Source: JBHEMT01 sp046262435 (lineage in GTDB: Bacteria; Chloroflexota; Dormibacteria; Aeolococcales; Aeolococcaceae). Taken from it: 5,188 nt of DNA. The notes under the pieces are model-generated. The model was not told where the DNA came from. It was given only the letters and a program-made list of their open reading frames with translations, and made no database searches. Positions 1 to 5,188 of the stretch are shown piece after piece (position 1 is the stretch's first letter; every line of letters starts with the position of its first letter). A program made the translations under genes and the position numbers. The DNA lies in the NCBI GenBank assembly GCA_046262435.1, contig JBHEMT010000153.1, positions 1 to 5,188 of the forward strand. The letters are read 5' to 3'.

Positions 1-291
1 CAGCCAGTAGACGATCGAGCTGATGCTCAGGTTGACGACGATCTTGGCCACCACAGTGGCCACGTTCTTCATCCGGGTGAAGCCCACCTCGAGCATGGCG
101 AAGCCGGCCTGCATCAAGAGCACCAGCAGGGCGGCGACCACGACCCACACGGTGTCGGCCGCCACGCCGGCAGCCTGGCTTGCGGTGGTGTCAGCGGCGG
201 CGTGAGCCGTGAGCGGGCGCGAAGCGAGCGCGGTTGCGGCCGCCACGCCAATCCGAAGCAGCGTCGGTCGAGTGCGGGTTGGTCGAAGCAA
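1..291 (-). CDS. amt: Ammonium transporter (Amt/MEP/Rh family), N-terminal part, cut by the window edge
   Basis: Amt proteins are trimeric inner-membrane channels that import ammonium for nitrogen assimilation. The window holds the first 97 codons and the gene continues past the left edge. Residues about 46-62 (beginning DTVWVVVAALLVLLM) form the first membrane helix. This is followed by QAGFAMLEVGFTRMKN (about 61-76), a very characteristic Amt signature, and then the start of the second helix (AKIVVNLSISSIVYWL). I chose the TTG at 289-291 because a strong GGGAGG lies 6 nt before it. That start adds a basic n-region, a hydrophobic stretch and an Ala-rich segment ending near AHAAAD, which looks like a cleavable signal peptide as in several bacterial Amt proteins. 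A GTG at 244-246 is an alternative but has no comparable ribosome binding site and would cut the signal peptide. Any partner PII gene (glnK/glnB) would lie outside the window. The family is secure; the exact start is likely. Confidence 0.93.
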   Translation of the reverse strand, partial: MLRPTRTRPTLLRIGVAAATALASRPLTAHAAADTTASQAAGVAADTVWVVVAALLVLLMQAGFAMLEVGFTRMKNVATVVAKIVVNLSISSIVYWL

Positions 292-297
292 CGTGTC

Positions 298-303
298 CCT
301 CCC
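298..303 (-). promoter_or_regulatory. Ribosome binding site of amt
   Basis: On the minus strand GGGAGG lies 6 nt upstream of the TTG at 291-289. It is the only strong Shine-Dalgarno sequence seen at a gene start in this window, and it decides the amt start in favour of TTG over the internal GTG at 246. Confidence 0.75.
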
Positions 304-323
304 ACCGTCTGTTCCTTGGCCGA

Positions 324-329
324 ACCGTA
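324..329 (-). promoter_or_regulatory. Candidate -10 element of amt
   Basis: Minus-strand TACGGT fits the TANNNT pattern. It would place the transcription start near 317 and give a leader of about 26 nt that contains the ribosome binding site. No good -35 hexamer is visible: AGGAGA sits at the expected place. A TANNNT match somewhere in about 150 bp is not rare by chance, so this is tentative. Confidence 0.3.
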
Positions 330-355
330 GGAATCGGAGGGGTGCATCTCCTACG
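326..355. repeat. Interrupted palindrome (7-bp arms, 16-bp spacer) upstream of amt
   Basis: CGTAGGA at 326-332 is perfectly inverted as TCCTACG at 349-355. Arm centres are 23 bp apart, close to two helical turns. The pair spans the putative -35 to -10 region of the amt promoter, as an operator for a dimeric regulator would. It does not resemble any nitrogen-regulator site I can name. It could also fold as a hairpin in a longer transcript or be chance. Confidence 0.4.
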
Positions 356-411
356 CACGCTGCGCCTCAATCTGCGTGGCCCAATTTGTGCGCGGCGCCC
401 TAACGGCCGTC

Positions 412-426
412 GGAGCCGTCGGCTCC
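412..426 (-). terminator. GC-rich hairpin downstream of the tRNA, possible terminator
   Basis: GGAGCC at 412-417 and GGCTCC at 421-426 make a perfect 6-bp stem with a 3-nt loop, 18 nt beyond the encoded CCA end of the tRNA on the minus strand. There is no U-tract after it, so it is not a classical intrinsic terminator. The surroundings (403-438) are rich in short repeats, with CCGTCGG occurring three times and a palindrome ACGGCCGT at 403-410. Rho-independent release is possible but unproven. Confidence 0.3.
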
Positions 427-444
427 CGCGCCCGTCGGCGAGCG

Positions 445-520
445 TGGTGGAGCGGAAGGGAGTCGAACCCTTGACCTCTGCCGTGCGAGGGCAGCGCTCT
501 CCCAACTGAGCTACCGCCCC
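445..520 (-). tRNA. tRNA-Ala (anticodon CGC), with encoded CCA
   Basis: The full cloverleaf can be drawn on the minus strand. The acceptor stem pairs GGGGCGG (520-514) with CCGCTCC (455-449) and contains the G3-U70 wobble pair that is the identity element for alanyl-tRNA synthetase. The D-arm is GCTC/GAGC with an 8-nt loop. The anticodon stem is CTGCC/GGCAG with loop CTCGCAC, giving anticodon CGC at 487-485 after T33. The variable loop has 5 nt. The T-arm is AAGGG/CCCTT with loop TTCGACT. The discriminator base is A448 and CCA is encoded at 447-445. This tRNA reads GCG, a common alanine codon in GC-rich genomes. It sits 41 nt downstream of the AAA ATPase stop on the same strand and probably has its own promoter. 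Confidence 0.97.
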
Positions 521-523
521 GCG

Positions 524-548
524 CTGCGCCGCCCGAGGCGTGGCGCAG
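524..548 (-). repeat. Stem-loop between the AAA ATPase stop and the tRNA
   Basis: CTGCGCC at 524-530 pairs perfectly with GGCGCAG at 542-548. The 11-nt loop can form a further 3-bp stem (GCC/GGC at 531-533 and 537-539). On the minus strand it lies 13 nt after the ATPase stop codon and 3 nt before the tRNA 5' end. It may end or stabilise the ATPase mRNA, or mark a processing site in read-through RNA. No U-tract follows, so it is not a typical intrinsic terminator. It overlaps the candidate tRNA -10 element. Confidence 0.45.
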
Positions 549-552
549 TATA
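547..552 (-). promoter_or_regulatory. Candidate -10 element of the tRNA-Ala gene
   Basis: Minus-strand TATACT is a near-consensus -10 hexamer and stands out in this GC-rich sequence. It lies 26 nt before the mature tRNA 5' end, so transcription would begin near 540 with a leader of about 20 nt to be removed by RNase P. The -35 region would fall inside the last codons of the ATPase gene and shows no clear TTGACA-like hexamer. Confidence 0.45.
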
Positions 553-561
553 GGCGTCAGG

Positions 562-1905
562 TCAGGCGGTCTCGCCCAGGAAGTAGGTGGCGCAGGCCAT
601 GTCCAGGAGCCGTGGCGAGAGCGCCATCGGCTCGCGCAGGTAGCGCGCCGTGTGGACCACCTGGTTGAGCAGGTCGCGCGGGTGCACCCCGTGCAGGGCG
701 CGGCCGGCGCGGTGGCATTGGTCGAGCAGCCGGTCGATCATTGCCGCCTCGTAGGGGATCCCCTCGCGCACGCAGCAGCGCTTCCAGATCTCGCGATACT
801 CGTCATCGGTGGGGTCGGGTACGAACACCTTGAAGCGCACTCGGCGCAGGAATGCCTCGTCCATCAGATGCTCGGGCTGCAGATTGGTGGAGAGCAGGAG
901 CAGGCCGGTGAACGGCACCGGAACGCTGGTCCCGGCGCGGGCGATGTTGAGGTAGTCCACCCCCTTTTCGAGGGGCACGATCAGCCGGTTCAGCAGGTCG
1001 CGGGGCGACAGCTTCTGCTGCCGTCCGAAGTCGTCGATCAGAAACAGACCGCCGTTGGCCTTGAGCTGCAGCGAGGCCTCGTAGAAGCCCAGGGTGGAGT
1101 CGAACGCCAGCTCCAGCGAGTGAGGGCCGAGCTCACCGCCTGCCTTGACCACCGGGCGCTCCGTGAGCAGCCAGCGGCGGTCGTGGTCGGGCAGCTCGCG
1201 GGTCACCGGCACGTGGTGCAGAGGATCGAAGAAGCGGATCACCTCGCCGTGCGAGTAGAGCGCGCGGGGCACGAACATGGGCGGCCCGAGCACCTTGGCC
1301 GCGGCCTCGGCGAGTGAGGTCTTGCCGTTGCCTGGCGGTCCGTAGAGGAAGGTGGCGGCACGCGCGCTCAGGGCCGGTCCGAGCCGGTCGAGCAGGCTGT
1401 CGGGCACCACCAGGTCGCTGAACAGCTCGCGCATCGACTGGCGGTCGACCTCGACCTCCACGTGCGACTGCTGGTTGGCCATCGCCATGTAGGTGTTCAA
1501 CGGCACCGGTGCGGGGCCCGCGTATTGGTTGAGCTCCATGATCTCCCGTGCCCGGGTGCGGCCGGTGGTCGAGATCTGCCACTGCATTGCCGAGTTGAGC
1601 GAGTCGTAGGAAGCGATCTGCGTCTGACGCATGCCGGTGGAGGTGATGTAGCCCTCATCGGCGAGGAACGCCAGGGTGGTCTCGAGCAGCGAGAAGGGCA
1701 GGCAGATCTGCTCGGACACCTCCCGCCCCAGCAGGCTGCCGTTGAGATACAGGATCTTCAGCGACAGGTCGCAGAGGAAGCTGAACGGCAAGCCGGTTTC
1801 CTCCGCGGTCCGTGGCGCCGGGGGGAGGGTGATCGCGGGGGCAGAAACGGGGCTCGGAAGGGTCGCCATCTCGGGCGGATTCTTGCATCGCCCGCTGTGG
1901 CTCAC
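562..1905 (-). CDS. AAA+ ATPase with N-terminal winged-helix-like domain, function unknown
   Basis: Predicted cytoplasmic P-loop ATPase of 447 residues. Residues about 35-122 look like a winged-helix domain: helices around LCDLSLKILYLNG and SEQICLPFSLLETTLAFLADEG, then a wing ending in WQISTTGRTRAREIME. The AAA+ module follows: Walker A GPPGNGKTS (189-197, K195), Walker B GLFLIDDFG (286-294, D291 D292), sensor 1 LLLLSTN (335-341, N341), an arginine-rich FLRRVRF (352-358) that may supply the arginine finger, and a C-terminal helical lid with HPRDLLN (408-414), possibly sensor 2. The inserted VIRFFDPLHH segment (222-231) is typical of a broadly distributed, poorly characterised bacterial ATPase family; I cannot name its substrate. 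The start is uncertain: GTG at 1905, with an in-frame stop (TAA) 6 nt upstream, or ATG at 1869 (435 residues). Neither has a Shine-Dalgarno sequence. It is divergent from the small membrane protein gene, and a tRNA follows. The ATPase fold is secure; the role is not. Confidence 0.9.
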   Translation of the reverse strand: MSHSGRCKNPPEMATLPSPVSAPAITLPPAPRTAEETGLPFSFLCDLSLKILYLNGSLLGREVSEQICLPFSLLETTLAFLADEGYITSTGMRQTQIASYDSLNSAMQWQISTTGRTRAREIMELNQYAGPAPVPLNTYMAMANQQSHVEVEVDRQSMRELFSDLVVPDSLLDRLGPALSARAATFLYGPPGNGKTSLAEAAAKVLGPPMFVPRALYSHGEVIRFFDPLHHVPVTRELPDHDRRWLLTERPVVKAGGELGPHSLELAFDSTLGFYEASLQLKANGGLFLIDDFGRQQKLSPRDLLNRLIVPLEKGVDYLNIARAGTSVPVPFTGLLLLSTNLQPEHLMDEAFLRRVRFKVFVPDPTDDEYREIWKRCCVREGIPYEAAMIDRLLDQCHRAGRALHGVHPRDLLNQVVHTARYLREPMALSPRLLDMACATYFLGETA

Positions 1906-1965
1906 TGGCTGTTACCAGGACTGTGACCGCACCGTGGCATCGCGGAGAGCGTCCGGACCCCGTGC

Positions 1966-1971
1966 TAGGGT
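1966..1971 (+). promoter_or_regulatory. -10 element for a leaderless mRNA of the small membrane protein
   Basis: TAGGGT ends 6 nt before the ATG at 1978, so the predicted transcription start coincides with the first base of the start codon. There is no Shine-Dalgarno sequence. This is the layout of leaderless genes, which are frequent in several high-GC phyla. No clear -35 hexamer is seen. The whole divergent gap (1906-1977) must also hold the ATPase promoter, for which I see no convincing element. Confidence 0.55.
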
Positions 1972-1977
1972 GGGCGC

Positions 1978-2133
1978 ATGCGCACCGTGCCGCTCGACCT
2001 CGGGCCGCCGACGCGACGCCGTTACGGCCCCTTCTGGGTCGAGGAGGGGCTCGCCCTGGTCGCCGTCGGAGCCGTGATCGTGCTGACCGTGATCATCCTC
2101 TACGCCGTCGCCTTCCTGACCCGTCCCGCGTAG
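1978..2133 (+). CDS. Small single-pass membrane protein (51 aa), function unknown
   Basis: The 51-codon frame has G or C at almost every third position, which supports real coding. The overlapping frame of the downstream gene is Arg/Pro-rich here and looks like a shadow. Residues 1-20 are soluble and contain a basic RRR (13-15). Residues 24-47 form one strongly hydrophobic helix (GLALVAVGAVIVLTVIILYA), preceded by E22 E23. By the positive-inside rule the N-terminus should be cytoplasmic and the short tail (TRPA) outside. I recognise no family. The start is supported by a TAGGGT -10 element 6 nt before the ATG, implying a leaderless transcript. It ends 59 nt before the preferred start of the class A penicillin-binding protein on the same strand, with no clear promoter between, so the two are probably co-transcribed. 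A role with that enzyme is inference only. Confidence 0.7.
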   Translation: MRTVPLDLGPPTRRRYGPFWVEEGLALVAVGAVIVLTVIILYAVAFLTRPA

Positions 2134-2192
2134 GCCGTAACCCGCCGGCTGCGGCGCGCGTTCCCCCAATGCCGGTGCCCCGGTCTTTGCCT

Positions 2193-4586
2193 ATGAGCCA
2201 AACACCGCATCGCCGCGCAGCTGCCCGGTCCCGGACCCGGCGGCGGCGGCGCTCACAGCCCCACGCCCGCCGTGGGCCGCTCAGCCGGCACCGCGGGCTC
2301 CGCGTCCTGCTCCTGGCGGTGGCCATCGTCTCGGCGCTGGGAGCCACCGGAGTGAGCGCCGCGTACGCCGCCTTCACCAGCTACCGCGACCAGCTCCCCG
2401 ACCCCAGCGCGCTCGCCGCAATGGAGCCGCCCCTGGACTCTCACGTGTACGCCCGCGACGGCACCCTGATCGCCGTGCTCCACGGGCCGGACTTCCGGCA
2501 CGAGCACGTTGGAATCGACGACGTCTCCCGCTGGGTGAAGCTGGCAACCATCGACACCGAGGACCGCCACTTCTACGAACACCACTCATGGGACCTGCCC
2601 CGGATCGTCAAGTCGGGGCTTGACAACGCGCGGGGCCACGGCACCACCCAGGGCGCCTCGACGATCACCGAACAGCTGGCGAAGATCTCCTTTCTCCCCA
2701 GCGAGCGCTCCTACGATCGCAAGGTCAAACAGCTCATCCTCGGCAACGAGATCGAAGGCAACTTTCCCAAGCGCCAGATCCTCGAGATGTATCTCAACCG
2801 GATCGACTACGGCAACTTCTCGATCGGGATCGAGACCGCCGCGGAGAGCTACTTCCTCAAGCACGCCAAGGACCTCGACCTTGCCGAGGCCTCGGTGCTG
2901 AGCGGGCTGCCCAACGCTCCCGACGCGTACGACCCGCTCCACCACCTGCCCGGTGTCGACATCAACCCTCTCGCCAAGTACCGCCAGCGGGTGGTGCTCC
3001 AGGCCATGGTGAGTAACCACGACATCACCCAGGAGCAGGCGGACGCCGCCTCCGCGCAGAAGCTGGTGTTCCACCCCTACTACGAGTCCGAGCCGCACGT
3101 CGCCCCCGACTTCGTCGGCTACCTGCGCACCTATCTCAGCCGGCGCTGGGGCGATGCCTACCTGAAGCCGGGTGGATGGGAGATCACCACCACCCTCGAC
3201 CTCAACCGCCAGGCGATCGCCGAGAAGTCGGTTCACGACGGCATCGCGGCGGTCTACGCCCACTTCAACGCCCACGACGGCGCCCTGGTCTCCATGGATC
3301 CGAGGGACGGCGAGATTCTCGCCCTGGTTGGGGCCTGGGATGACAACAACCCGGGGGTGGGCCAGCTCAACATGGCGACCCGGCGTCTCCAGCCGGGCTC
3401 GACGATCAAGCTGTTCACCTACACCGCGGCGATCGCCTCGCGAGCGATGACCATGACCACCCCGGTAGTGGACGAACCCATCCACCTCAACATCGGCGGC
3501 CGGGAGGCCTACTCCCCGCTGAACTACGACCGGAAGTTCCACGGCGTCTGCTCCCTGGCAACCTGCCTGGGCAACTCGCTGAACATCCCCGCGGTGAAGG
3601 TGGAGGCGGCGGTGGGCATCCCCTACATCACCGATCTGGAGATCGCCGCGGGACTCACCTCGCTGGCCACGCCGAGCAACCGCCCCGCTCCGCTCCAGTA
3701 CGCCGCCACCCTGGGCGGCCTGCACTCCGGCCTGAGTCCGCTCGAGCTCGCCGAAGGGGCGAGCACCATCGCATCGCTGGGAATCCACTACGACGGCACC
3801 CCGGTGCTGAAGATCAGCGAGGGCGCCGGCAAGCGGACTGTGTACGTCCACGACCCCAAGACCGAGGGCCGTCGTGTCCTCCCCCAGAACGTGGCCTACA
3901 TCATCAACGAGATGACCTCCAACGACAAGAACAGGATTCTCGAGTTTGGGCCAAAGAGCGCGCTAACGCTGCCGGACCGGCGGGTGAGCGCCAAGACGGG
4001 TACCACCGAGTCGTTCACCGACAACTGGACGGTGGGCTGGACCCCCCAGGTGGCCACCGTCGTTTGGGTGGGCAACCCCTCGCCGAGCTGCCTGCGACCC
4101 GAGGACCGTCCAGCCCTGCAGGCGGCGTTGAACCGTGGGCGGTACCTCTACCGTGGCCAGGGTTTGGACGACCACTACAGCCCGGGGGAGCTCGCCTACT
4201 ACCGGCTGGCTCCGCTCAACGACCATTGCGGTCACCTGGAGGGCTCGACGGGTGTCACCGGGGCCGCGCCGATCTGGCACGACTACATGGCCCGGGTTCT
4301 CGCCGGCACCGCCAAGGACTGGTATCCACGGCCGCCCGACCTGGTCAGCGACGGGGTGGGCGACGACGCCAACTTCTTCCTCTCCGACGATGTGATCCCG
4401 GTGCCGAGCTGCACCTACTACGCGGCCAAGCCCGACCCGGCAAACCACTGCACCTATGGCGGGGCCCACCCTGCCGCAGCCGTTCCGCCCCCAGGCGCCG
4501 CTCCCGCGGCCGCCGGGGCGCAGCCGCCCCCGCCCCCGGCGCCGCCGGTGGTGGTCATCCCGCCTCCGCCGAGCAAGAAACCCTGA
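2193..4586 (+). CDS. Class A penicillin-binding protein (bifunctional peptidoglycan glycosyltransferase/transpeptidase)
   Basis: Bifunctional membrane-anchored enzyme that polymerises lipid II into glycan strands and cross-links them outside the membrane; 797 residues from ATG 2193. It has a very basic cytoplasmic tail (13 Arg in the first 35 residues) and a membrane helix at about 36-58. In the GT51 domain, motif 1 is EDRHFYEHHSWD (E123-D134, E123 the expected catalytic base) and motif 2 is QGASTITEQLAK (153-164). Next come RKVKQ (176-180) and EMYLN (198-202). The transpeptidase domain has STIK (S403 nucleophile, K406), SLN (462-464) and KTGT (601-604). The C-terminus carries cysteines 633, 679, 740 and 753, then a Pro/Ala-rich tail (about 758-797). 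Compared with E. coli PBP1b, the residue matching E290 is Gln (Q180) and the one matching Q270 is Glu (E160). The start is uncertain: ATG 2169 adds 8 residues, and neither has a ribosome binding site. The frame stays open upstream to 1923, but that part overlaps the small membrane protein gene. The product is secure. Confidence 0.96.
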   Translation: MSQTPHRRAAARSRTRRRRRSQPHARRGPLSRHRGLRVLLLAVAIVSALGATGVSAAYAAFTSYRDQLPDPSALAAMEPPLDSHVYARDGTLIAVLHGPDFRHEHVGIDDVSRWVKLATIDTEDRHFYEHHSWDLPRIVKSGLDNARGHGTTQGASTITEQLAKISFLPSERSYDRKVKQLILGNEIEGNFPKRQILEMYLNRIDYGNFSIGIETAAESYFLKHAKDLDLAEASVLSGLPNAPDAYDPLHHLPGVDINPLAKYRQRVVLQAMVSNHDITQEQADAASAQKLVFHPYYESEPHVAPDFVGYLRTYLSRRWGDAYLKPGGWEITTTLDLNRQAIAEKSVHDGIAAVYAHFNAHDGALVSMDPRDGEILALVGAWDDNNPGVGQLNMATRRLQPGSTIKLFTYTAAIASRAMTMTTPVVDEPIHLNIGGREAYSPLNYDRKFHGVCSLATCLGNSLNIPAVKVEAAVGIPYITDLEIAAGLTSLATPSNRPAPLQYAATLGGLHSGLSPLELAEGASTIASLGIHYDGTPVLKISEGAGKRTVYVHDPKTEGRRVLPQNVAYIINEMTSNDKNRILEFGPKSALTLPDRRVSAKTGTTESFTDNWTVGWTPQVATVVWVGNPSPSCLRPEDRPALQAALNRGRYLYRGQGLDDHYSPGELAYYRLAPLNDHCGHLEGSTGVTGAAPIWHDYMARVLAGTAKDWYPRPPDLVSDGVGDDANFFLSDDVIPVPSCTYYAAKPDPANHCTYGGAHPAAAVPPPGAAPAAAGAQPPPPPAPPVVVIPPPPSKKP

Positions 4587-4619
4587 ACGGCCGGCGGGGG
4601 TCGATGCGCCGACGCGTCC

Positions 4620-4625
4620 TAGACT
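4620..4625 (+). promoter_or_regulatory. Candidate -10 element for the last gene
   Basis: TAGACT ends 13 nt before the ATG at 4639. Transcription would start near 4632 and leave a leader of about 7 nt without a Shine-Dalgarno sequence. It resembles the TAGGGT upstream of 1978, and both are preceded by C (CTAG). No clear -35 hexamer is visible. It gives this gene its own promoter, separate from the penicillin-binding protein gene that ends 52 nt upstream. Confidence 0.45.
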
Positions 4626-4638
4626 GAGCCCAGCAGCC

Positions 4639-5188
4639 ATGAGCGACACCGTCCTTCCCGTGCCGCCGCTGGCCCCGCCGCCGCTCGCGCTGGCGGTGAG
4701 TCTCGATCTGGTCACGCAGGGGCACCTGCGTTTGGCCGACCGGAGGGACAGCCGGCTCGGCCCCCTGGTGGACGCCTTCGAGCTGAGCGCCGTGGCCTGG
4801 ACCGGCGCCCATCCCCGGCTGGTCGGCTTTTACCCCCCGCCCGCCGAGCCCGAGGCGGCGCTTGCCGACCTTCGCGCCCGGGTGGACGCGGCGGTCACCT
4901 GGGGTCGCAGCCGGCTGGAGGCGCAGTCCGCGTCCCGTTGCGACGTGCTCGTGATCGCCCTCCGCCCGCTCCCGGCCCACCCCCTCCTCGCCCCCCCGTC
5001 GGGACCGGTGCAGGTGGGCGCCCTGGCCGCGGACCCCGCCTCCGGAGAGGTGCAGACCCTGCTCGACCCGCCCCGCTCACTCCCCTCGGCGCGCGCCATC
5101 TCGCGGCATGCGAAGGCGCTGCAGCGGGGAGCGCAACCGCCCACCCTGGCCGCTGTCGACCTCGCCGAGCGCCAGGCGATGGCCGCCG
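4639..5188 (+). CDS. Unidentified protein, N-terminal 183 residues, cut by the window edge
   Basis: The frame is open from ATG 4639 to the right edge with strong G/C third-position bias, so it is very probably coding. It begins with a Pro-rich segment (VPPLAPPPLALAV), then GHLRLADRRDSRLGPLVDAF and WTGAHPRLVGFYPPP. A charged helix follows (about EAALADLRARVDAAVTWGRSRLEAQ), then a hydrophobic strand CDVLVIALRPLP, a segment QVGALAADPASGEVQTLLDPP and another helix ending with TLAAVDLAERQAMAA. The alternation looks like a soluble alpha/beta domain with no signal peptide or membrane helix in the visible part. I see no catalytic motif. From memory, similar N-terminal regions may precede a rhomboid-type intramembrane protease in related uncultured bacteria, but no membrane segment is visible here and I give this low weight. 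It lies 52 nt downstream of the penicillin-binding protein gene on the same strand and may have its own promoter. Confidence 0.75.
   Translation, partial: MSDTVLPVPPLAPPPLALAVSLDLVTQGHLRLADRRDSRLGPLVDAFELSAVAWTGAHPRLVGFYPPPAEPEAALADLRARVDAAVTWGRSRLEAQSASRCDVLVIALRPLPAHPLLAPPSGPVQVGALAADPASGEVQTLLDPPRSLPSARAISRHAKALQRGAQPPTLAAVDLAERQAMAA

Noticed and set aside
403..438. Short repeat cluster (three CCGTCGG copies) resembling a repeat array
   Set aside because: The unit is only 7 bp with irregular spacing; in GC-rich intergenic DNA this is neither a CRISPR nor a convincing iteron array.
191..505. Minus-strand open frame running across the tRNA into the amt leader
   Set aside because: It overlaps a complete tRNA-Ala gene and the amt 5' coding region in another frame, and it is Arg-rich without any domain.
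652..1317. Open frame on the plus strand opposite the AAA+ ATPase
   Set aside because: It is antisense to the Walker A/B region of a clearly conserved ATPase, and its product is a His/Gln/Val-rich shadow without motifs.
2586..3851. Long antisense open frame (421 codons) on the minus strand inside the PBP gene
   Set aside because: It mirrors a strongly supported PBP coding region in a GC-rich sequence; its translation is low-complexity Val/Gly/Asp/Arg-rich with no recognisable motif.
4587..4619. Possible intrinsic terminator after the PBP gene
   Set aside because: The stretch is GC-rich with only short imperfect complementarity and no T-run, so no terminator can be supported.
3963..4715. Minus-strand open frame opposite the PBP C-terminus and the start of the next gene
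   Set aside because: Its Gly/Arg-rich composition is the complement of the Pro/Ala-rich coding tail; there is no start signal or motif.

Overview
This is a GC-rich bacterial window with six genes in two divergent blocks. On the minus strand, reading right to left, lie a wHTH/AAA+ ATPase (562-1905), a tRNA-Ala with anticodon CGC (445-520) and the N-terminal part of an ammonium transporter (1-291, running off the left edge). On the plus strand lie a 51-residue single-pass membrane protein (1978-2133), a class A penicillin-binding protein (2193-4586) and the start of an unidentified protein (4639 to the right edge).

The strong G/C preference at third codon positions, GTG and TTG starts, an encoded tRNA CCA end and several starts without a Shine-Dalgarno sequence but with a close TANNNT -10 element suggest a high-GC lineage such as Actinobacteria, Chloroflexota or the candidate phylum Dormibacterota. 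I lean towards a Dormibacterota- or Chloroflexota-like organism, but this is an impression and there is no rRNA to settle it. The bifunctional cell-wall synthase shows that the cell makes peptidoglycan.

The genes do not form an obvious pathway: ammonium uptake, a tRNA, an ATPase of unknown role, cell-wall synthesis and an unknown protein. The closest link is the small membrane protein ending about 59 nt before the penicillin-binding protein on the same strand, which suggests co-transcription and perhaps a shared role at the envelope. The divergent gap at 1906-1977 should hold the promoters of both blocks.

I found no CRISPR array, insertion sequence, integrase, phage gene or clear new multi-gene system. 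The observations most worth following up are: (1) an apparent Glu/Gln exchange at two glycosyltransferase active-site positions of the penicillin-binding protein; (2) the small membrane protein next to it; (3) closely spaced -10 elements that suggest leaderless or nearly leaderless mRNAs; (4) an interrupted palindrome over the putative amt promoter; and (5) a wHTH-AAA+ ATPase of unknown function.
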